This document shows positions 34,340-43,099 of a stretch of 64,000 nucleotides of DNA, in pieces (the first letter of the stretch is position 1; each line of letters begins with the position of its first letter). Origin of the DNA: Kribbella solani (GTDB lineage Bacteria > Actinomycetota > Actinomycetes > Propionibacteriales > Kribbellaceae); the NCBI RefSeq assembly GCF_014205295.1, contig NZ_JACHNF010000001.1, positions 1 to 64,000 on the forward strand. Direction: 5' to 3'. A model generated the notes under the pieces. That model was not told the origin of the DNA. It ran no database searches and saw only the letters and a list, made by a program, of their open reading frames with translations. A program made the translations under genes and the position numbers.

Positions 34340-35296
34340 TCAGAACTCCAAGGCTTCGCGACGCATGAAACGCCGGACGGCCACCACGAGGACAAGTGTC
34401 ATCAGGACCATCACCACGGCCATCGCGGAGCCGAGCCCCATGTCGTACTGCGCGGGCGCGCCTCCGGTGGTGGTCAGGAACACCTCGATGGTCATCGTGC
34501 GTGCCTGCGGCGGGGGATTCGCGCCGGTGCCGACGAGACCGTAGACGAACTCGAAGATGCGGATCGCGCTGATCATCCAGAGCACCGCCGTGACCGACAC
34601 CAGGTCCCAGGTGAGTGGCAGGGTGACGTGCAGGAAGGCCCGGAACCGGCCGGCGCCGTCGAGCGCCGCCTGCTCGTAGTAGTACGCGGGAATCCGGCCG
34701 ATGGCCGACGCCATCAGCATCACGTAGTACCCGGTCGATCCCCAGATCGTGGCGATCAGGATCATCTTGAAGATCCAGTCCGGCGTCAGCCAGAGCTGGG
34801 CGGCCGACCCGAGCCCGGCCAGCCGCAACGTCGCGTTCAGCAGACCGTCCGGCGACAGCAGCAGCCCCAGACCGATGCCGACGGCAATCGGCGACAGCAG
34901 GTGCGGCACGAACATGATCGTCCGCAGCACCGGGCCGAGCTTCAGCTCCCGCAGCACCGAGGAGATCAGGAAGGCACAGGCGAAGACGCCGATGCCACAG
35001 ACGATCAGGATGGTGATCGTGTTGGTGAACGCCATCCGGAAGCTGTCGTCGCGCCACATCCGCCGGTAGTTCCCGAACCCGACGAAGACCTGCGGATCAC
35101 CCATCCCGCGCCACTTCACGAAGCTCACCCAGACCCCGTACAGCGCCGGCAGTACGAAGAAGCCGACGTAGAACAGCAAGGCGGGGGTGATGAAGGGCCA
35201 GTAGATCTTCCGGCGGCCCTGCTCGGCGGGCGAACCGCCGGACCGGGCGCGCACCCGCGGGGCCAGACCCGCGGGACTCGCCATCACTCGACTCAT
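34340..35296 (-). CDS. Sugar ABC transporter permease (MalF type)
   Basis: The 318-residue protein starts MSRVMASPAGLAP at ATG 35296, with GAGG about ten bases upstream; ATG 35284 is an alternative. Hydrophobic segments begin at IYWPFITPALLFYVGFFVLP, and the EAA loop is EQAALDGAGRFRAFLHVTLP. It lies 14 bases after the binding-protein gene and one base before the MalG-type gene, a tight operon. Confidence 0.93.
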   Translation of the reverse strand: MSRVMASPAGLAPRVRARSGGSPAEQGRRKIYWPFITPALLFYVGFFVLPALYGVWVSFVKWRGMGDPQVFVGFGNYRRMWRDDSFRMAFTNTITILIVCGIGVFACAFLISSVLRELKLGPVLRTIMFVPHLLSPIAVGIGLGLLLSPDGLLNATLRLAGLGSAAQLWLTPDWIFKMILIATIWGSTGYYVMLMASAIGRIPAYYYEQAALDGAGRFRAFLHVTLPLTWDLVSVTAVLWMISAIRIFEFVYGLVGTGANPPPQARTMTIEVFLTTTGGAPAQYDMGLGSAMAVVMVLMTLVLVVAVRRFMRREALEF

Positions 35297-35310
35297 CAGG
35301 CCGCGATCCT

Positions 35311-36645
35311 CTAGTTGTTCTTGTGGTAGTCGGCGGTTCGCTTCGAGAGCTCGGCCCGGAAGCCGGCCGCGTCGGTCTTGCCCTCGAAGAAGGCGACCAC
35401 CGCGGGCTGCCAGACGTCGGTGACCCACTTCGGCATCGAGTTGTACAACCCGTCGTTGGTGCCGAAGAAGGCGGTGGCGTTCGCGAACTCCTTGGCGTAC
35501 CCGGCCAGGTCCGGCGGCGGGGTGACGTCGGTCCGGGCCGGCATGCTCTTGGCGACCGTCGCGATCCGGGAGAGCTGCTTCTTGGCCAGGAAGTACGCGA
35601 TGAACTTGTCCGCCGCCTCCTTGTGCAGCGCCTTCCGCGGTACGGCGAAACCGATCGGCCCGGCATCGACGACGCCGGCGCCCTTGTCCTGGTCCGAGAT
35701 GGCCGGGAACGGGAAGGACCGGAACTGAATCAGCTTGCTCACGTCCTTGCCCTGCGAGGTCAGCGACGTGGTCGCTTCCGTCGGCAGCCAGCTGCCCATC
35801 AGGATCAGATTGGTCTTGCTGGTCTGATCGGCCCACGCGCTCTGCTGCGTCGGGAACTTCGTTCCGTTGAAGCCTTTCGGGAAATATCCGCCCTTGATCA
35901 GCTGTTGAATCGCTTCAGTTCCGCGTTTCCACGCAGGCGTTTCGAAGCCTTGGCCGGACGAATCCTTCGCGGCGTTGGCGATCGTGCCCGGGCCGCCGGT
36001 CCGCATCAGCGCCCACAGCACCCAGTACGCGTCGTAGTCGGCGATGTCGCCGTCGAGCGCCACCGGCGTCCGGCCGGCCGCCTTCAGTTTGTCGAGCACC
36101 TTGATGAACTCGGCCCAGGTCTTCGGCGGGTGCTCGCTGAGCTCTGGCGTGACCTTCTGGTTGTACCAGACCGACGACCCGACCAGGCTGTACGGCGCCA
36201 GCCGCGGGCCGTCCGTACCGGAGACCTCTTTCAGCATCGGCTTGATCAGCGAGTCGCCGACGGTCAGGTCCTCGCCCGGGATCTTCGACTTGTAGACGTC
36301 GGTCAGGTTCTGCAAATTCGTACTACCGTAGGAAGTCAGCAGGTCGGTGCCACCGTCCACCAGGTCCGGGGGGTTGCCCGCGGTGAGCCGCGGGATCACC
36401 TGCTTGCCGACTTCACGGCCGACCCACTGCGCGTCGACCTGGATTCCGGTTTCGGCGCTGAAGTCGTCGAGTGCCGCCTTGATCGCCTTCTGCTGGCCCT
36501 CGCCCTCGGTCCACATCGACCAGTAGACGAGCTTGCTCGCGGCACCGGACTTCGCGTCCTTCGCGCCGCCGCAGCCGGCGATCCCGAGGGTGCCCAGGGT
36601 CAGTGCGAGGACTCCGGACACCGCTCTCAACCTCGTGATGCGCAT
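35311..36645 (-). CDS. Extracellular sugar-binding lipoprotein (ABC transporter)
   Basis: The 444-residue protein starts at ATG 36645. It has a lipoprotein signal ending LGTLGIAGC, with the lipid-modified Cys near residue 24. The mature part matches family-1 solute-binding proteins: LVYWSMWTEGEGQQKAIKAA, ADYDAYWVLWALM, then a C-terminal GPIGFAVPRKALHKEAADKF. It captures the oligosaccharide for the two permeases. It is the first gene of the minus-strand operon SBP-permease-permease-GH35-GH78, and a LacI-type operator lies upstream. Confidence 0.92.
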   Translation of the reverse strand: MRITRLRAVSGVLALTLGTLGIAGCGGAKDAKSGAASKLVYWSMWTEGEGQQKAIKAALDDFSAETGIQVDAQWVGREVGKQVIPRLTAGNPPDLVDGGTDLLTSYGSTNLQNLTDVYKSKIPGEDLTVGDSLIKPMLKEVSGTDGPRLAPYSLVGSSVWYNQKVTPELSEHPPKTWAEFIKVLDKLKAAGRTPVALDGDIADYDAYWVLWALMRTGGPGTIANAAKDSSGQGFETPAWKRGTEAIQQLIKGGYFPKGFNGTKFPTQQSAWADQTSKTNLILMGSWLPTEATTSLTSQGKDVSKLIQFRSFPFPAISDQDKGAGVVDAGPIGFAVPRKALHKEAADKFIAYFLAKKQLSRIATVAKSMPARTDVTPPPDLAGYAKEFANATAFFGTNDGLYNSMPKWVTDVWQPAVVAFFEGKTDAAGFRAELSKRTADYHKNN

Positions 36646-36844
36646 GGCGATCCCTTCTCTGGACTGTGCTCTGCTTGCCGACCTGCAACGGGCAGGTTCT
36701 GTCCGGTTGTGCACGGAAGAGCGCTTTGAAACGTTTTAATCACCGCTTTTGAACAGGCTATGCAGCGCGAGTGATTTCGGTCAAGAACCTGGCCCGAATC
36801 CGCCGGTGCGGAATTCGTCCGGCCGGCGCGGCCGCGCGGTGAAA
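36646..36844. other. Control region upstream of the sugar operon
   Basis: The region between the binding-protein start and the right copy of the 65-base repeat. Apart from the LacI-type palindrome at 36726-36739, no gene or element was recognised. Together with the repeat and the ald leader it makes a 361-base gene-free stretch between two divergent genes. Confidence 0.5.
36726..36739. promoter_or_regulatory. Putative LacI-family operator
   Basis: TTGAAACGTTTTAA is a near-perfect palindrome around the AAACGTTT core (36729-36736), the half-site arrangement recognised by LacI/GalR-family repressors. It lies about 80 bases upstream of the binding-protein gene. No LacI-type regulator gene is in the window, so the regulator must be encoded elsewhere. 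Confidence 0.6.
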
Positions 36845-36909
36845 ATTCCTGCCGCGTCAGTGGGTATTTCGATCAGACCATCCGGACGGGTGGTATGAAC
36901 TCTTCGGGC
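36845..36909. repeat. 65-base direct repeat, right copy
   Basis: Partner of 28489-28553 with eight mismatches. It lies 98 bases upstream of ald and 200 bases upstream of the sugar operon. It contains an imperfect palindrome, ACCATCCGGACGGGTGGT, and TATGAA, which could act as a -10 element for ald. The left copy retains ACGGGTGGTATGAACTCT but has a poorer palindrome. Confidence 0.85.
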
Positions 36910-37006
36910 ATACACTCGGCAACGACCTGGCAACCACCCCTCGAGCGCCGGGCCGCGGACACAACGACGTGCGCCGCACACCTGGATCGGGAAAGAAGGG
37001 CGAGTT

Positions 37007-38122
37007 GTGAAGGTCGGAGTTCCGAAGGAAGTCAAGAACCACGAGTACCGGGTGGCGATCACCCCGTCCGGAGTGCACGAGTTCGTGCGGACCGGGCACG
37101 AGGTTCTGATCGAGCAGGGGGCCGGCGACGGCTCACTGATCCCGGACCAGGAGTTCGTCGCGGCGGGGGCGCGGATCGTGCCGAACGCGGACGACGTCTG
37201 GGCGGACGCGGAGCTGGTGCTGAAGGTGAAGGAGCCGGTGGCGGAGGAGTACCACCGGATGCGCAAGGACCAGGTCCTCTTCACGTACCTGCACCTCGCC
37301 GCCAGCCAGGATTGCACCGAAGCGCTGCTGCGGTCCGGTATCACCGGCATCGCCTACGAGACGGTGCAGCTTCCGGATGGATCGCTTCCGTTGCTGGCGC
37401 CGATGAGTGAGGTGGCCGGCCGGCTCGCGCCACAGTCCGGTGCGTACCACCTGATGGCGCAGGGCGGTGGCCGTGGCGTGCTGCTCGGCGGCGTGTCCGG
37501 CGTACACCCGGCCCGCGTGGTCATCCTGGGTGCTGGTGTCTCCGGGATGAACGCGGCCGCCATCGCGCTCGGCATGCAGGCGCAGGTGCAGTTGTTCGAC
37601 CGCAACATCGCACGCCTCCGGCAGGCCGACCAGATCTACCAGGGGCACCTGCTGACCATCGCCTCGAACGCGTACGAGATCGAGCGGGCCGTACTGGAAG
37701 CGGATCTGGTCATCGGGGCGGTGCTGGTGGTCGGTGCGAAGGCGCCGAAGCTGGTCACCAACGACATGGTCCGCCGGATGAAGCCGGGCAGCGTGCTGGT
37801 CGACATCGCGATCGACCAGGGCGGCTGCTTCGAGGACTCGCGCCCGACCACGCACGCCGACCCGGTGTACCGGGTGCACAACTCGCTGTTCTACTGCGTC
37901 GCGAACATGCCTGGCGCGGTGCCGAACACGTCCACGTACGCGCTCACCAACGTGACGCTGCCGTACGCGATCGAGCTGGCGAACCTGGGCTGGCGGGAGG
38001 CGCTGAAGCAGGACCACAGCCTGGCGCTCGGGCTGAACACGTTCGACGGCCACGTCACGTACGGTCCGGTCGCGGAAGCCCACGACCTGTCGCAGCTGAA
38101 GCTGGACGAGGTGCTGGTCTGA
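37007..38122 (+). CDS. ald: Alanine dehydrogenase
   Basis: The 371-residue enzyme interconverts L-alanine and pyruvate with NAD. It starts [17 protein letters not shown] at GTG 37007, six bases after GAAAGAAGGG. Catalytic-site segments include [21 protein letters not shown] (His near residue 96) and the Rossmann motif [14 protein letters not shown]. Asp in [12 protein letters not shown] completes the site. Length is exactly typical. The gene is not part of the conserved xerD neighbourhood in mycobacteria. Its stop codon overlaps the probable start of xerD. Confidence 0.97.
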   Translation: MKVGVPKEVKNHEYRVAITPSGVHEFVRTGHEVLIEQGAGDGSLIPDQEFVAAGARIVPNADDVWADAELVLKVKEPVAEEYHRMRKDQVLFTYLHLAASQDCTEALLRSGITGIAYETVQLPDGSLPLLAPMSEVAGRLAPQSGAYHLMAQGGGRGVLLGGVSGVHPARVVILGAGVSGMNAAAIALGMQAQVQLFDRNIARLRQADQIYQGHLLTIASNAYEIERAVLEADLVIGAVLVVGAKAPKLVTNDMVRRMKPGSVLVDIAIDQGGCFEDSRPTTHADPVYRVHNSLFYCVANMPGAVPNTSTYALTNVTLPYAIELANLGWREALKQDHSLALGLNTFDGHVTYGPVAEAHDLSQLKLDEVLV

Positions 38123-39045
38123 GCATCGCCCGTGCGGTTGGCGCTTACCTGGACCACCTCACGGTGGAACGCGGCCTGGCCGCCAACACGCTGGCGTCGT
38201 ACCGGCGCGACCTGCGCCGGTACACCGGCTTCCTCCGCGAAGTGGGCATCGACGAGCTCGGCCCGATCACCGAGGCGGTCATCGGCGACTTCCTGATGCG
38301 GCTGCGGGAGGGCGACGCGGACCACCCGCCACTGACCGCGTCCAGCGCGGGGCGGACAGTGGTCGCGGTCCGCGGGTTCCACAAGTTCTGCGTCCGCGAG
38401 GGACTGACCGCGGTGGACCCCGCCGCGGCCGTCAAGCCGCCCACGCCGCCACAACGATTGCCCAAGGCCCTCTCGGTCGACGAGGTCACGCGCATCCTCT
38501 CAGCGGCCGCTGGAGCTGATTCAGAGCCCGCTGTGCTCGCTACCCGCGACGCGGCGCTGCTGGAGTTCCTGTACGGCACCGGCGCGCGAATCTCCGAAGC
38601 TGTCGGGCTGGACGTCGATGACATCGACCTGGACGCCGGTGCGGTGCTACTGCGCGGTAAGGGCAGTAAAGAACGGGTAGTACCCGTCGGTTCGTACGCA
38701 CGTGAGGCCTTGTCGGCGTACCAGGTCCGTGGCCGGCCTGATTTGGTGTCGCGCGGTCGCGGAACGGCCGCACTGTTCCTGAACGCGCGCGGTGGGCGGT
38801 TGTCGCGGCAAAGCGCATGGACCGTGTTGCGCAGAGCCGCACAGCGCGCCGGCATCGCGCAGGAGATCTCCCCGCACACACTGCGCCATTCGTACGCCAC
38901 GCACCTGCTCGACGGCGGTGCGGATGTCCGCGTGGTGCAGGAGCTGCTCGGGCATGCATCGGTGACGACCACGCAGGTGTACACGCTGGTCACTGTCGAC
39001 AAGCTGCGAGAGGTGTACGCGACCTCGCATCCACGGGCACTCTGA
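38119..39045 (+). CDS. xerD: Tyrosine recombinase XerD, probable CTG start
   Basis: The recombinase resolves chromosome dimers at dif with XerC. The core SAM-like domain starts [20 protein letters not shown]. The catalytic domain has [11 protein letters not shown] (Arg), [11 protein letters not shown] (Lys), [12 protein letters not shown] (His-x-x-Arg) and [13 protein letters not shown] with the Tyr nucleophile. The first ATG, GTG or TTG in frame is GTG 38164, which would remove part of the first helix. CTG 38119, with GAGGTG about six bases upstream and overlapping the ald stop, restores the normal N-terminus, giving 308 residues. I therefore place the start at CTG; GTG 38164 remains possible. 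Confidence 0.88.
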   Translation: MSIARAVGAYLDHLTVERGLAANTLASYRRDLRRYTGFLREVGIDELGPITEAVIGDFLMRLREGDADHPPLTASSAGRTVVAVRGFHKFCVREGLTAVDPAAAVKPPTPPQRLPKALSVDEVTRILSAAAGADSEPAVLATRDAALLEFLYGTGARISEAVGLDVDDIDLDAGAVLLRGKGSKERVVPVGSYAREALSAYQVRGRPDLVSRGRGTAALFLNARGGRLSRQSAWTVLRRAAQRAGIAQEISPHTLRHSYATHLLDGGADVRVVQELLGHASVTTTQVYTLVTVDKLREVYATSHPRAL

Positions 39046-39080
39046 CCCCTGCGCTCGGAAATACTTCGGGGGTGCCGACG

Positions 39081-40391
39081 ATGCCCCGGGAGTTCATTGA
39101 CGTACTGGCCGAACGCTTGGCCGACTACACCGGCCGAGACTGGCGGGAGGCTCGTTCCGTCGTACGGGACGCCGATGACGGTCTGGCTGATCAGATGGCC
39201 GATCTGATGCTGGCCGACGTACGCGAGCATGTGGGTGACGCGCATGCGGAGTACCAGAGTGCCCGACGACGGCTCGTCGACGCTGTCGGCCCGGCGCTGC
39301 GAGCTGTTTCACCTGGTGTCGGAACCGACGTCCAGCAACGCCAGCAGGCACGAGCGGACGCGGAGCGCGTGTTCGCCGCTGCTGTTGACGTTGCCCATCC
39401 AGTGGCTGTCGCAGTGCAGGCGCCACGGGCGAAGGAACTGGTGCGGGCGGCGCAGATCGCTGATGTACGCGCGACACTGCGTGGGCTGCCGGCTGACCGG
39501 ATGCCAACGGTCGAGCAGGTCGGGGAGTGGCTGGACCGGGCTGAGCAGGCAGATGGCTTCCGTCGGGAGTTCGTCGTCGATGTCGGCAGCGATCTGCTCT
39601 TGGCAGCCGGCGACCGAAACTACGACCCGCTTGGCCGTGAGGTGTCGACGCGCCGGATGCTGCAGGACGGCGTGGCGCGGGCGTGGGTACGGCAGCGGCT
39701 GCCGGAGGTCACGGCCGCACTGGGCCGGCCGATGGAACCGGGTGACGAAGAGCTGTTGCCGTACGGGTTCCGAGGTGGAATGGCGGACGGACTGGCCCAG
39801 GCAATCGGCGATCGCACCGGACGACCTCGTGACGAAGTACTGGACCGGCTTTGCGTGGTCGGCGACCTGAGCTTGCCCGCGGAGTCCGACCAGTGGGAGG
39901 TCGCCCGTCAGCTGCTGGTACCGGACGCCGCGATGGAACACGTCGACGTACGAGACCGAAAGCGGGCAATCGGGCAGGTCCGCTACCGGATGGAAGACCA
40001 GCTCGCGTACTACCACGAGGACCCCGCTCGGCTGCGCGACCTGACCCCCCAACAGGCAGGCGCCGCGATAGCCACCACCGGAGCAGACTGGGCCGGAGAA
40101 TGGGGTGCCCGACTCCCCGAACCCCCCACCCCACCCGAGCACACCAACCAACTCACCCCAGACCAGCCGGCACCGGAGCAGGCAGGACCGGAGCAGGTGA
40201 GTCCGGGTCAGCAGGATCCGGCACTCCGCACCGCGCTGAACGCCGCCTTCGTCCCCGGCGCCGGCAAGTCACCCGGCCGCCCGGAACCAGCGCCGGCAAC
40301 CCAGCCAGGCGCCACGGGAACACCGGTCCGCCAAGCAACCCGTCAGCCGGGTACCCGCCCCGGCACAACCCCAGGCGCCCGCGAAGCCTGA
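39081..40391 (+). CDS. Uncharacterised actinobacterial protein
   Basis: ATG 39081 with GGGGG eight bases upstream gives 436 residues; GTG 39072 is an alternative. The first 335 residues are helical and charged, with segments such as DYTGRDWREARSVVRDADDG and PYGFRGGMADGLAQAIGDRT. The last 95 are Pro/Gln/Thr/Gly rich and probably disordered. No membrane helix, signal or known catalytic motif is visible, and I do not recognise a family. It lies 35 bases after xerD, on the same strand, before the parA promoter. Confidence 0.7.
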   Translation: MPREFIDVLAERLADYTGRDWREARSVVRDADDGLADQMADLMLADVREHVGDAHAEYQSARRRLVDAVGPALRAVSPGVGTDVQQRQQARADAERVFAAAVDVAHPVAVAVQAPRAKELVRAAQIADVRATLRGLPADRMPTVEQVGEWLDRAEQADGFRREFVVDVGSDLLLAAGDRNYDPLGREVSTRRMLQDGVARAWVRQRLPEVTAALGRPMEPGDEELLPYGFRGGMADGLAQAIGDRTGRPRDEVLDRLCVVGDLSLPAESDQWEVARQLLVPDAAMEHVDVRDRKRAIGQVRYRMEDQLAYYHEDPARLRDLTPQQAGAAIATTGADWAGEWGARLPEPPTPPEHTNQLTPDQPAPEQAGPEQVSPGQQDPALRTALNAAFVPGAGKSPGRPEPAPATQPGATGTPVRQATRQPGTRPGTTPGAREA

Positions 40392-40569
40392 CCCTCACCT
40401 CACCTGCCTTGCCTCGGCGGGTCGACAGGAGCTGCCGACCTCGACCCCCGATGTCGAGCGGTGGGGACGGTGTGCGATTATCTGGTGACGGTTGGTTACT
40501 CCAGGAGGGTGAGCGGCCTCGTTCGGAGCTTTGTCGACAAACCACCCGACCCCGGTGCGGAGTGGCTGA
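40392..40569. other. Intergenic region upstream of the parA-like gene
   Basis: No gene is supported here. A small hairpin, CTCGAC/GTCGAG at 40440-40458, may terminate the preceding gene. A GGAGGGTG at 40504-40511 starts a 25-codon frame whose spacing to the ribosome binding site is too short to believe. Confidence 0.4.
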
Positions 40570-40598
40570 TTGAGAGTGCTTGAATGCACGCTTACAGT
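40570..40598 (+). promoter_or_regulatory. Promoter of the parA-like operon with an internal palindrome
   Basis: TTGAGA (40570-40575) and TACAGT (40593-40598) are 17 bases apart. The spacer contains GTGC-TTGAAT-GCAC (40576-40589), an inverted repeat placed where a repressor would block polymerase. The predicted start is about 35 bases upstream of ATG 40639. Autoregulation by the ParA-like protein or its small partner is possible but unproven. Confidence 0.6.
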
Positions 40599-40638
40599 CG
40601 CATGCGTCGCCCGTATCGGTTGAAAGGTTTGACGAGTC

Positions 40639-41745
40639 ATGAACGAGTCGACATTCCCGGGCACCGAGAACGAGATGGACCGGCTGCCGGAGCGGTTTTC
40701 CGCCCCGGAGCAGGTCCAGCCGATCAGCATGCCACCCAGCCCGACCAGCACCCCAGGGACCAGTGCCCCGGGGACCGGCCCGGAGCGTCCGGCCCAGCAG
40801 CCGGCGCGGGCCTTGCCCGACAACTATGCGGAGATGCCGAAGCCGACGGCCAAGCTCACCGCGGAGGATCTCGCACCCGTGAATGACCCGAACGGTCCGC
40901 GTCACAAGATCGGACCGACCGGCCGGCCGCTGCCGGACCTACCGGAAGCGCTGCCGCCGACCAGGACCGGACCGGCGCAGGTCATCGCGATGTGCAACCA
41001 GAAGGGCGGCGTCGGCAAGACCACTACCACGATCAACCTCGGCGCGGCGATCGCCGAGACCGGTCGCAAGGTGCTGCTGATCGACTTCGACCCGCAGGGG
41101 TCCGCGTCGATCGGCCTCGGCGTGCAGCCGCACGACCTGGAACTGTCGGTGTACAACCTGCTGATGCAGCGCGACATCACCGCCGACGAGGTGATCCAGC
41201 CGACGCGGGTGGAGAACCTCGACCTGCTGCCGGCCAACATCGACCTGTCCGCGGCCGAGGTGCAGCTGGTCCAGGAGGTCGCCCGCGAGTACACGCTGCA
41301 GCGCGTCCTGGACCCGATCATCCCGCTCTACGACGTGATCCTGATCGACTGCGCCCCGTCGCTCGGTCTGCTCACGGTGAACGCGCTGACCGCGTCGAAC
41401 GGCATCGTCGTACCGCTGGAGTGTGAGTTCTTCGCGCTCCGCGGGCTGGCGATGCTGACCGACACGATCGCCAAGGTCCAGGACCGGCTGAACCCGAAGC
41501 TGGAGATCGTCGGCATCCTCGGCACCATGTTCGACGGGCGGACGACGCACGCCCGGGAGGTACTGGACCGGGTGGTCCAGGCCTTCGACGAACGCGTCTT
41601 TCATACCGTCATCCGGCGTACCGTGAAGTTCCCCGAGACGACTGTCGTCGGCGAACCGATCACCACGTACGCCCCGTCATCGAGCGCGGCCACCCAGTAC
41701 CGCGATCTCGCCAAGGAGGTGCTGGCGCGTTGTCCCGCCGGGTGA
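40639..41745 (+). CDS. ParA/Soj-like ATPase of the ScpAB operon
   Basis: The 368-residue protein has a Pro-rich, low-complexity N-terminus of about 110 residues. A deviant Walker A site follows, CNQKGGVGKTTTTINLG, then DFDPQGSASIGLGV and DCAPSLGLLTVNAL. This is the ParA-type P-loop ATPase encoded before scpA in actinobacteria (Rv1708), distinct from the chromosomal ParA near the replication origin. It likely uses ATP-dependent DNA binding in chromosome organisation. It starts at ATG 40639, and its 3' end overlaps the next small gene. No parB gene is in the window. Confidence 0.93.
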   Translation: MNESTFPGTENEMDRLPERFSAPEQVQPISMPPSPTSTPGTSAPGTGPERPAQQPARALPDNYAEMPKPTAKLTAEDLAPVNDPNGPRHKIGPTGRPLPDLPEALPPTRTGPAQVIAMCNQKGGVGKTTTTINLGAAIAETGRKVLLIDFDPQGSASIGLGVQPHDLELSVYNLLMQRDITADEVIQPTRVENLDLLPANIDLSAAEVQLVQEVAREYTLQRVLDPIIPLYDVILIDCAPSLGLLTVNALTASNGIVVPLECEFFALRGLAMLTDTIAKVQDRLNPKLEIVGILGTMFDGRTTHAREVLDRVVQAFDERVFHTVIRRTVKFPETTVVGEPITTYAPSSSAATQYRDLAKEVLARCPAG

Positions 41746-42092
41746 GCCTGCCAGGTGCCAGTGAACTCTTCGGGGGTGCGGCACCGAAGCAGACCCAACC
41801 CGAGAAGCGCACCACCACTGACGGACCGGCGGCCACCGTCCGGTCCCGTACGGCCGTCGTCGACGAACGTAAGTCAAGTGGTCGAATTCGGCACGACACG
41901 AAGATCACCGTGTACGTGACCGAAGAAGAGCTGATCGGTTTGGAGACAACCAGACTCGCGCTCCGCGCGGAGCACGGCCTGAACGCCGACCGGGGCCGGA
42001 TCGTCCGGGAGGCGATCGACGTCCTGCTCGCCGACTTCGTCGACCACGGACCGGACTCGGTGCTGGTACGGCGGCTGAAGGCGTCGGAGTGA
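41730..42092 (+). CDS. Small ribbon-helix-helix-like protein, putative ParA partner
   Basis: Two starts are possible. TTG 41730 has GGAGG ten bases upstream, and GTG 41742 overlaps the parA stop (GTGA) but lacks a spaced ribosome binding site. I use TTG, giving 120 residues. After a disordered first half, residues about 55-110 read KITVYVTEEELIGLETTRLA and DRGRIVREAIDVLLADF. That is the strand-helix-helix pattern of ribbon-helix-helix DNA-binding proteins. It sits between parA and scpA and overlaps scpA by four bases, suggesting it supplies DNA binding for this ParA. The fold is inferred by eye. Confidence 0.7.
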   Translation: MSRRVSLPGASELFGGAAPKQTQPEKRTTTDGPAATVRSRTAVVDERKSSGRIRHDTKITVYVTEEELIGLETTRLALRAEHGLNADRGRIVREAIDVLLADFVDHGPDSVLVRRLKASE

Positions 42093-43099
42093 CGGTGTCC
42101 TCGGACCCGCCCGCCGGCGCCGAGGAGCTCCCGGCGGTTGCCGAGGGCAAGGGATTCAGTGTCCATCTGGTCAACTTCGAGGGCCCGTTCGACCTGCTGC
42201 TGCAGCTGATCAGCAAACACAAGCTGGACATCACCGAGATCGCGCTGTCGGTCATCACCGACGACTTCATCGCGCACATCAAGGCGCTCGGCTCCGAGTG
42301 GGACCTCGACCAGACGTCGGAGTTCCTGCTGATCGCGGCGACGCTGCTCGACCTGAAGGCGGCGCGGCTGCTGCCCAAGGGCGAGGTCGAGGACGACGAG
42401 GACCTGGCGTTGCTGGAGGCGCGCGACCTGCTGTTCGCGCGGCTGCTGCAGTACCGGGCGTTCAAGCAGATCGCGGCGCTGGTCAAGGATCGGATGGAGC
42501 ACGAGTCGCGGCGGTTCCCGCGCGCGGTCGGGGTGGAGCCGCGGTTCGCGGAGCTACTGCCGGAGGTGCTGCTCGGGATCGATCCGGCCGGGCTGGCGGC
42601 GTTGGCGGCGAAGGCGATGGCGCCCAAGAACGACGTACCCGCCGGGGTGTCGCTGGCGCACCTGCACGCGCCGGCCGTCACGGTCCGCGAACAGGCGGAG
42701 GTGATCATCGACCGGCTCCGCCGCCAGCGCAGCGCGACCTTCCGCTCGCTCGTCGCCGACTCACCCGACACCGTCACGACTGTCTGCCGGTTCCTGGCGC
42801 TGCTCGAGCTGTTCCGCGAGGCGGCGGTGTCGTTCGACCAGGTGACTCCGCTGGGTGAGCTGACGATCCGCTGGACCGGCACCGACGAAGGCGCGATCGC
42901 GGTGAGCGACGAATTCGACGAGCTCCTCAAACCGGCGGACGAGTCCGGCGAGGCCCCGCGGGTCCAGGACGACCCCGACTTCCTGGAGGCCGGCGAAAGC
43001 CACACCGACCCCGACGAGACCGCCCCAGAAGACTTCACCCCAGGCACGTCTGACCCGACCAACTCCAACCCGGACAACCCCGATACGGCGGACCAGTGA
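42089..43099 (+). CDS. scpA: Segregation and condensation protein ScpA
   Basis: The 336-residue kleisin begins with the hallmark VNFEGPFDLLLQLISKHKLD and TEFLLIAATLLDLKAARLLP-like segments (SEFLLIAATLLDLKA). The C-terminal winged helix includes FLALLELFREAAVSFDQ. ScpA bridges the SMC ATPase heads. A disordered acidic tail of about 60 residues follows. GTG 42089 overlaps the preceding stop by GTGA, and scpB overlaps its own end in the same way. Confidence 0.95.
   Translation: MTVSSDPPAGAEELPAVAEGKGFSVHLVNFEGPFDLLLQLISKHKLDITEIALSVITDDFIAHIKALGSEWDLDQTSEFLLIAATLLDLKAARLLPKGEVEDDEDLALLEARDLLFARLLQYRAFKQIAALVKDRMEHESRRFPRAVGVEPRFAELLPEVLLGIDPAGLAALAAKAMAPKNDVPAGVSLAHLHAPAVTVREQAEVIIDRLRRQRSATFRSLVADSPDTVTTVCRFLALLELFREAAVSFDQVTPLGELTIRWTGTDEGAIAVSDEFDELLKPADESGEAPRVQDDPDFLEAGESHTDPDETAPEDFTPGTSDPTNSNPDNPDTADQ

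Noticed and set aside
36781..37350. 189-codon minus-strand frame covering the right 65-base repeat and ald
   Set aside because: It is antisense to the well-supported ald gene and lacks any protein-family signal apart from the repeat itself.
38164..39045. xerD starting at GTG 38164
   Set aside because: It would drop the conserved start of the first helix, and no ribosome binding site is better than the GAGGTG before CTG 38119. It is kept as an alternative rather than excluded.
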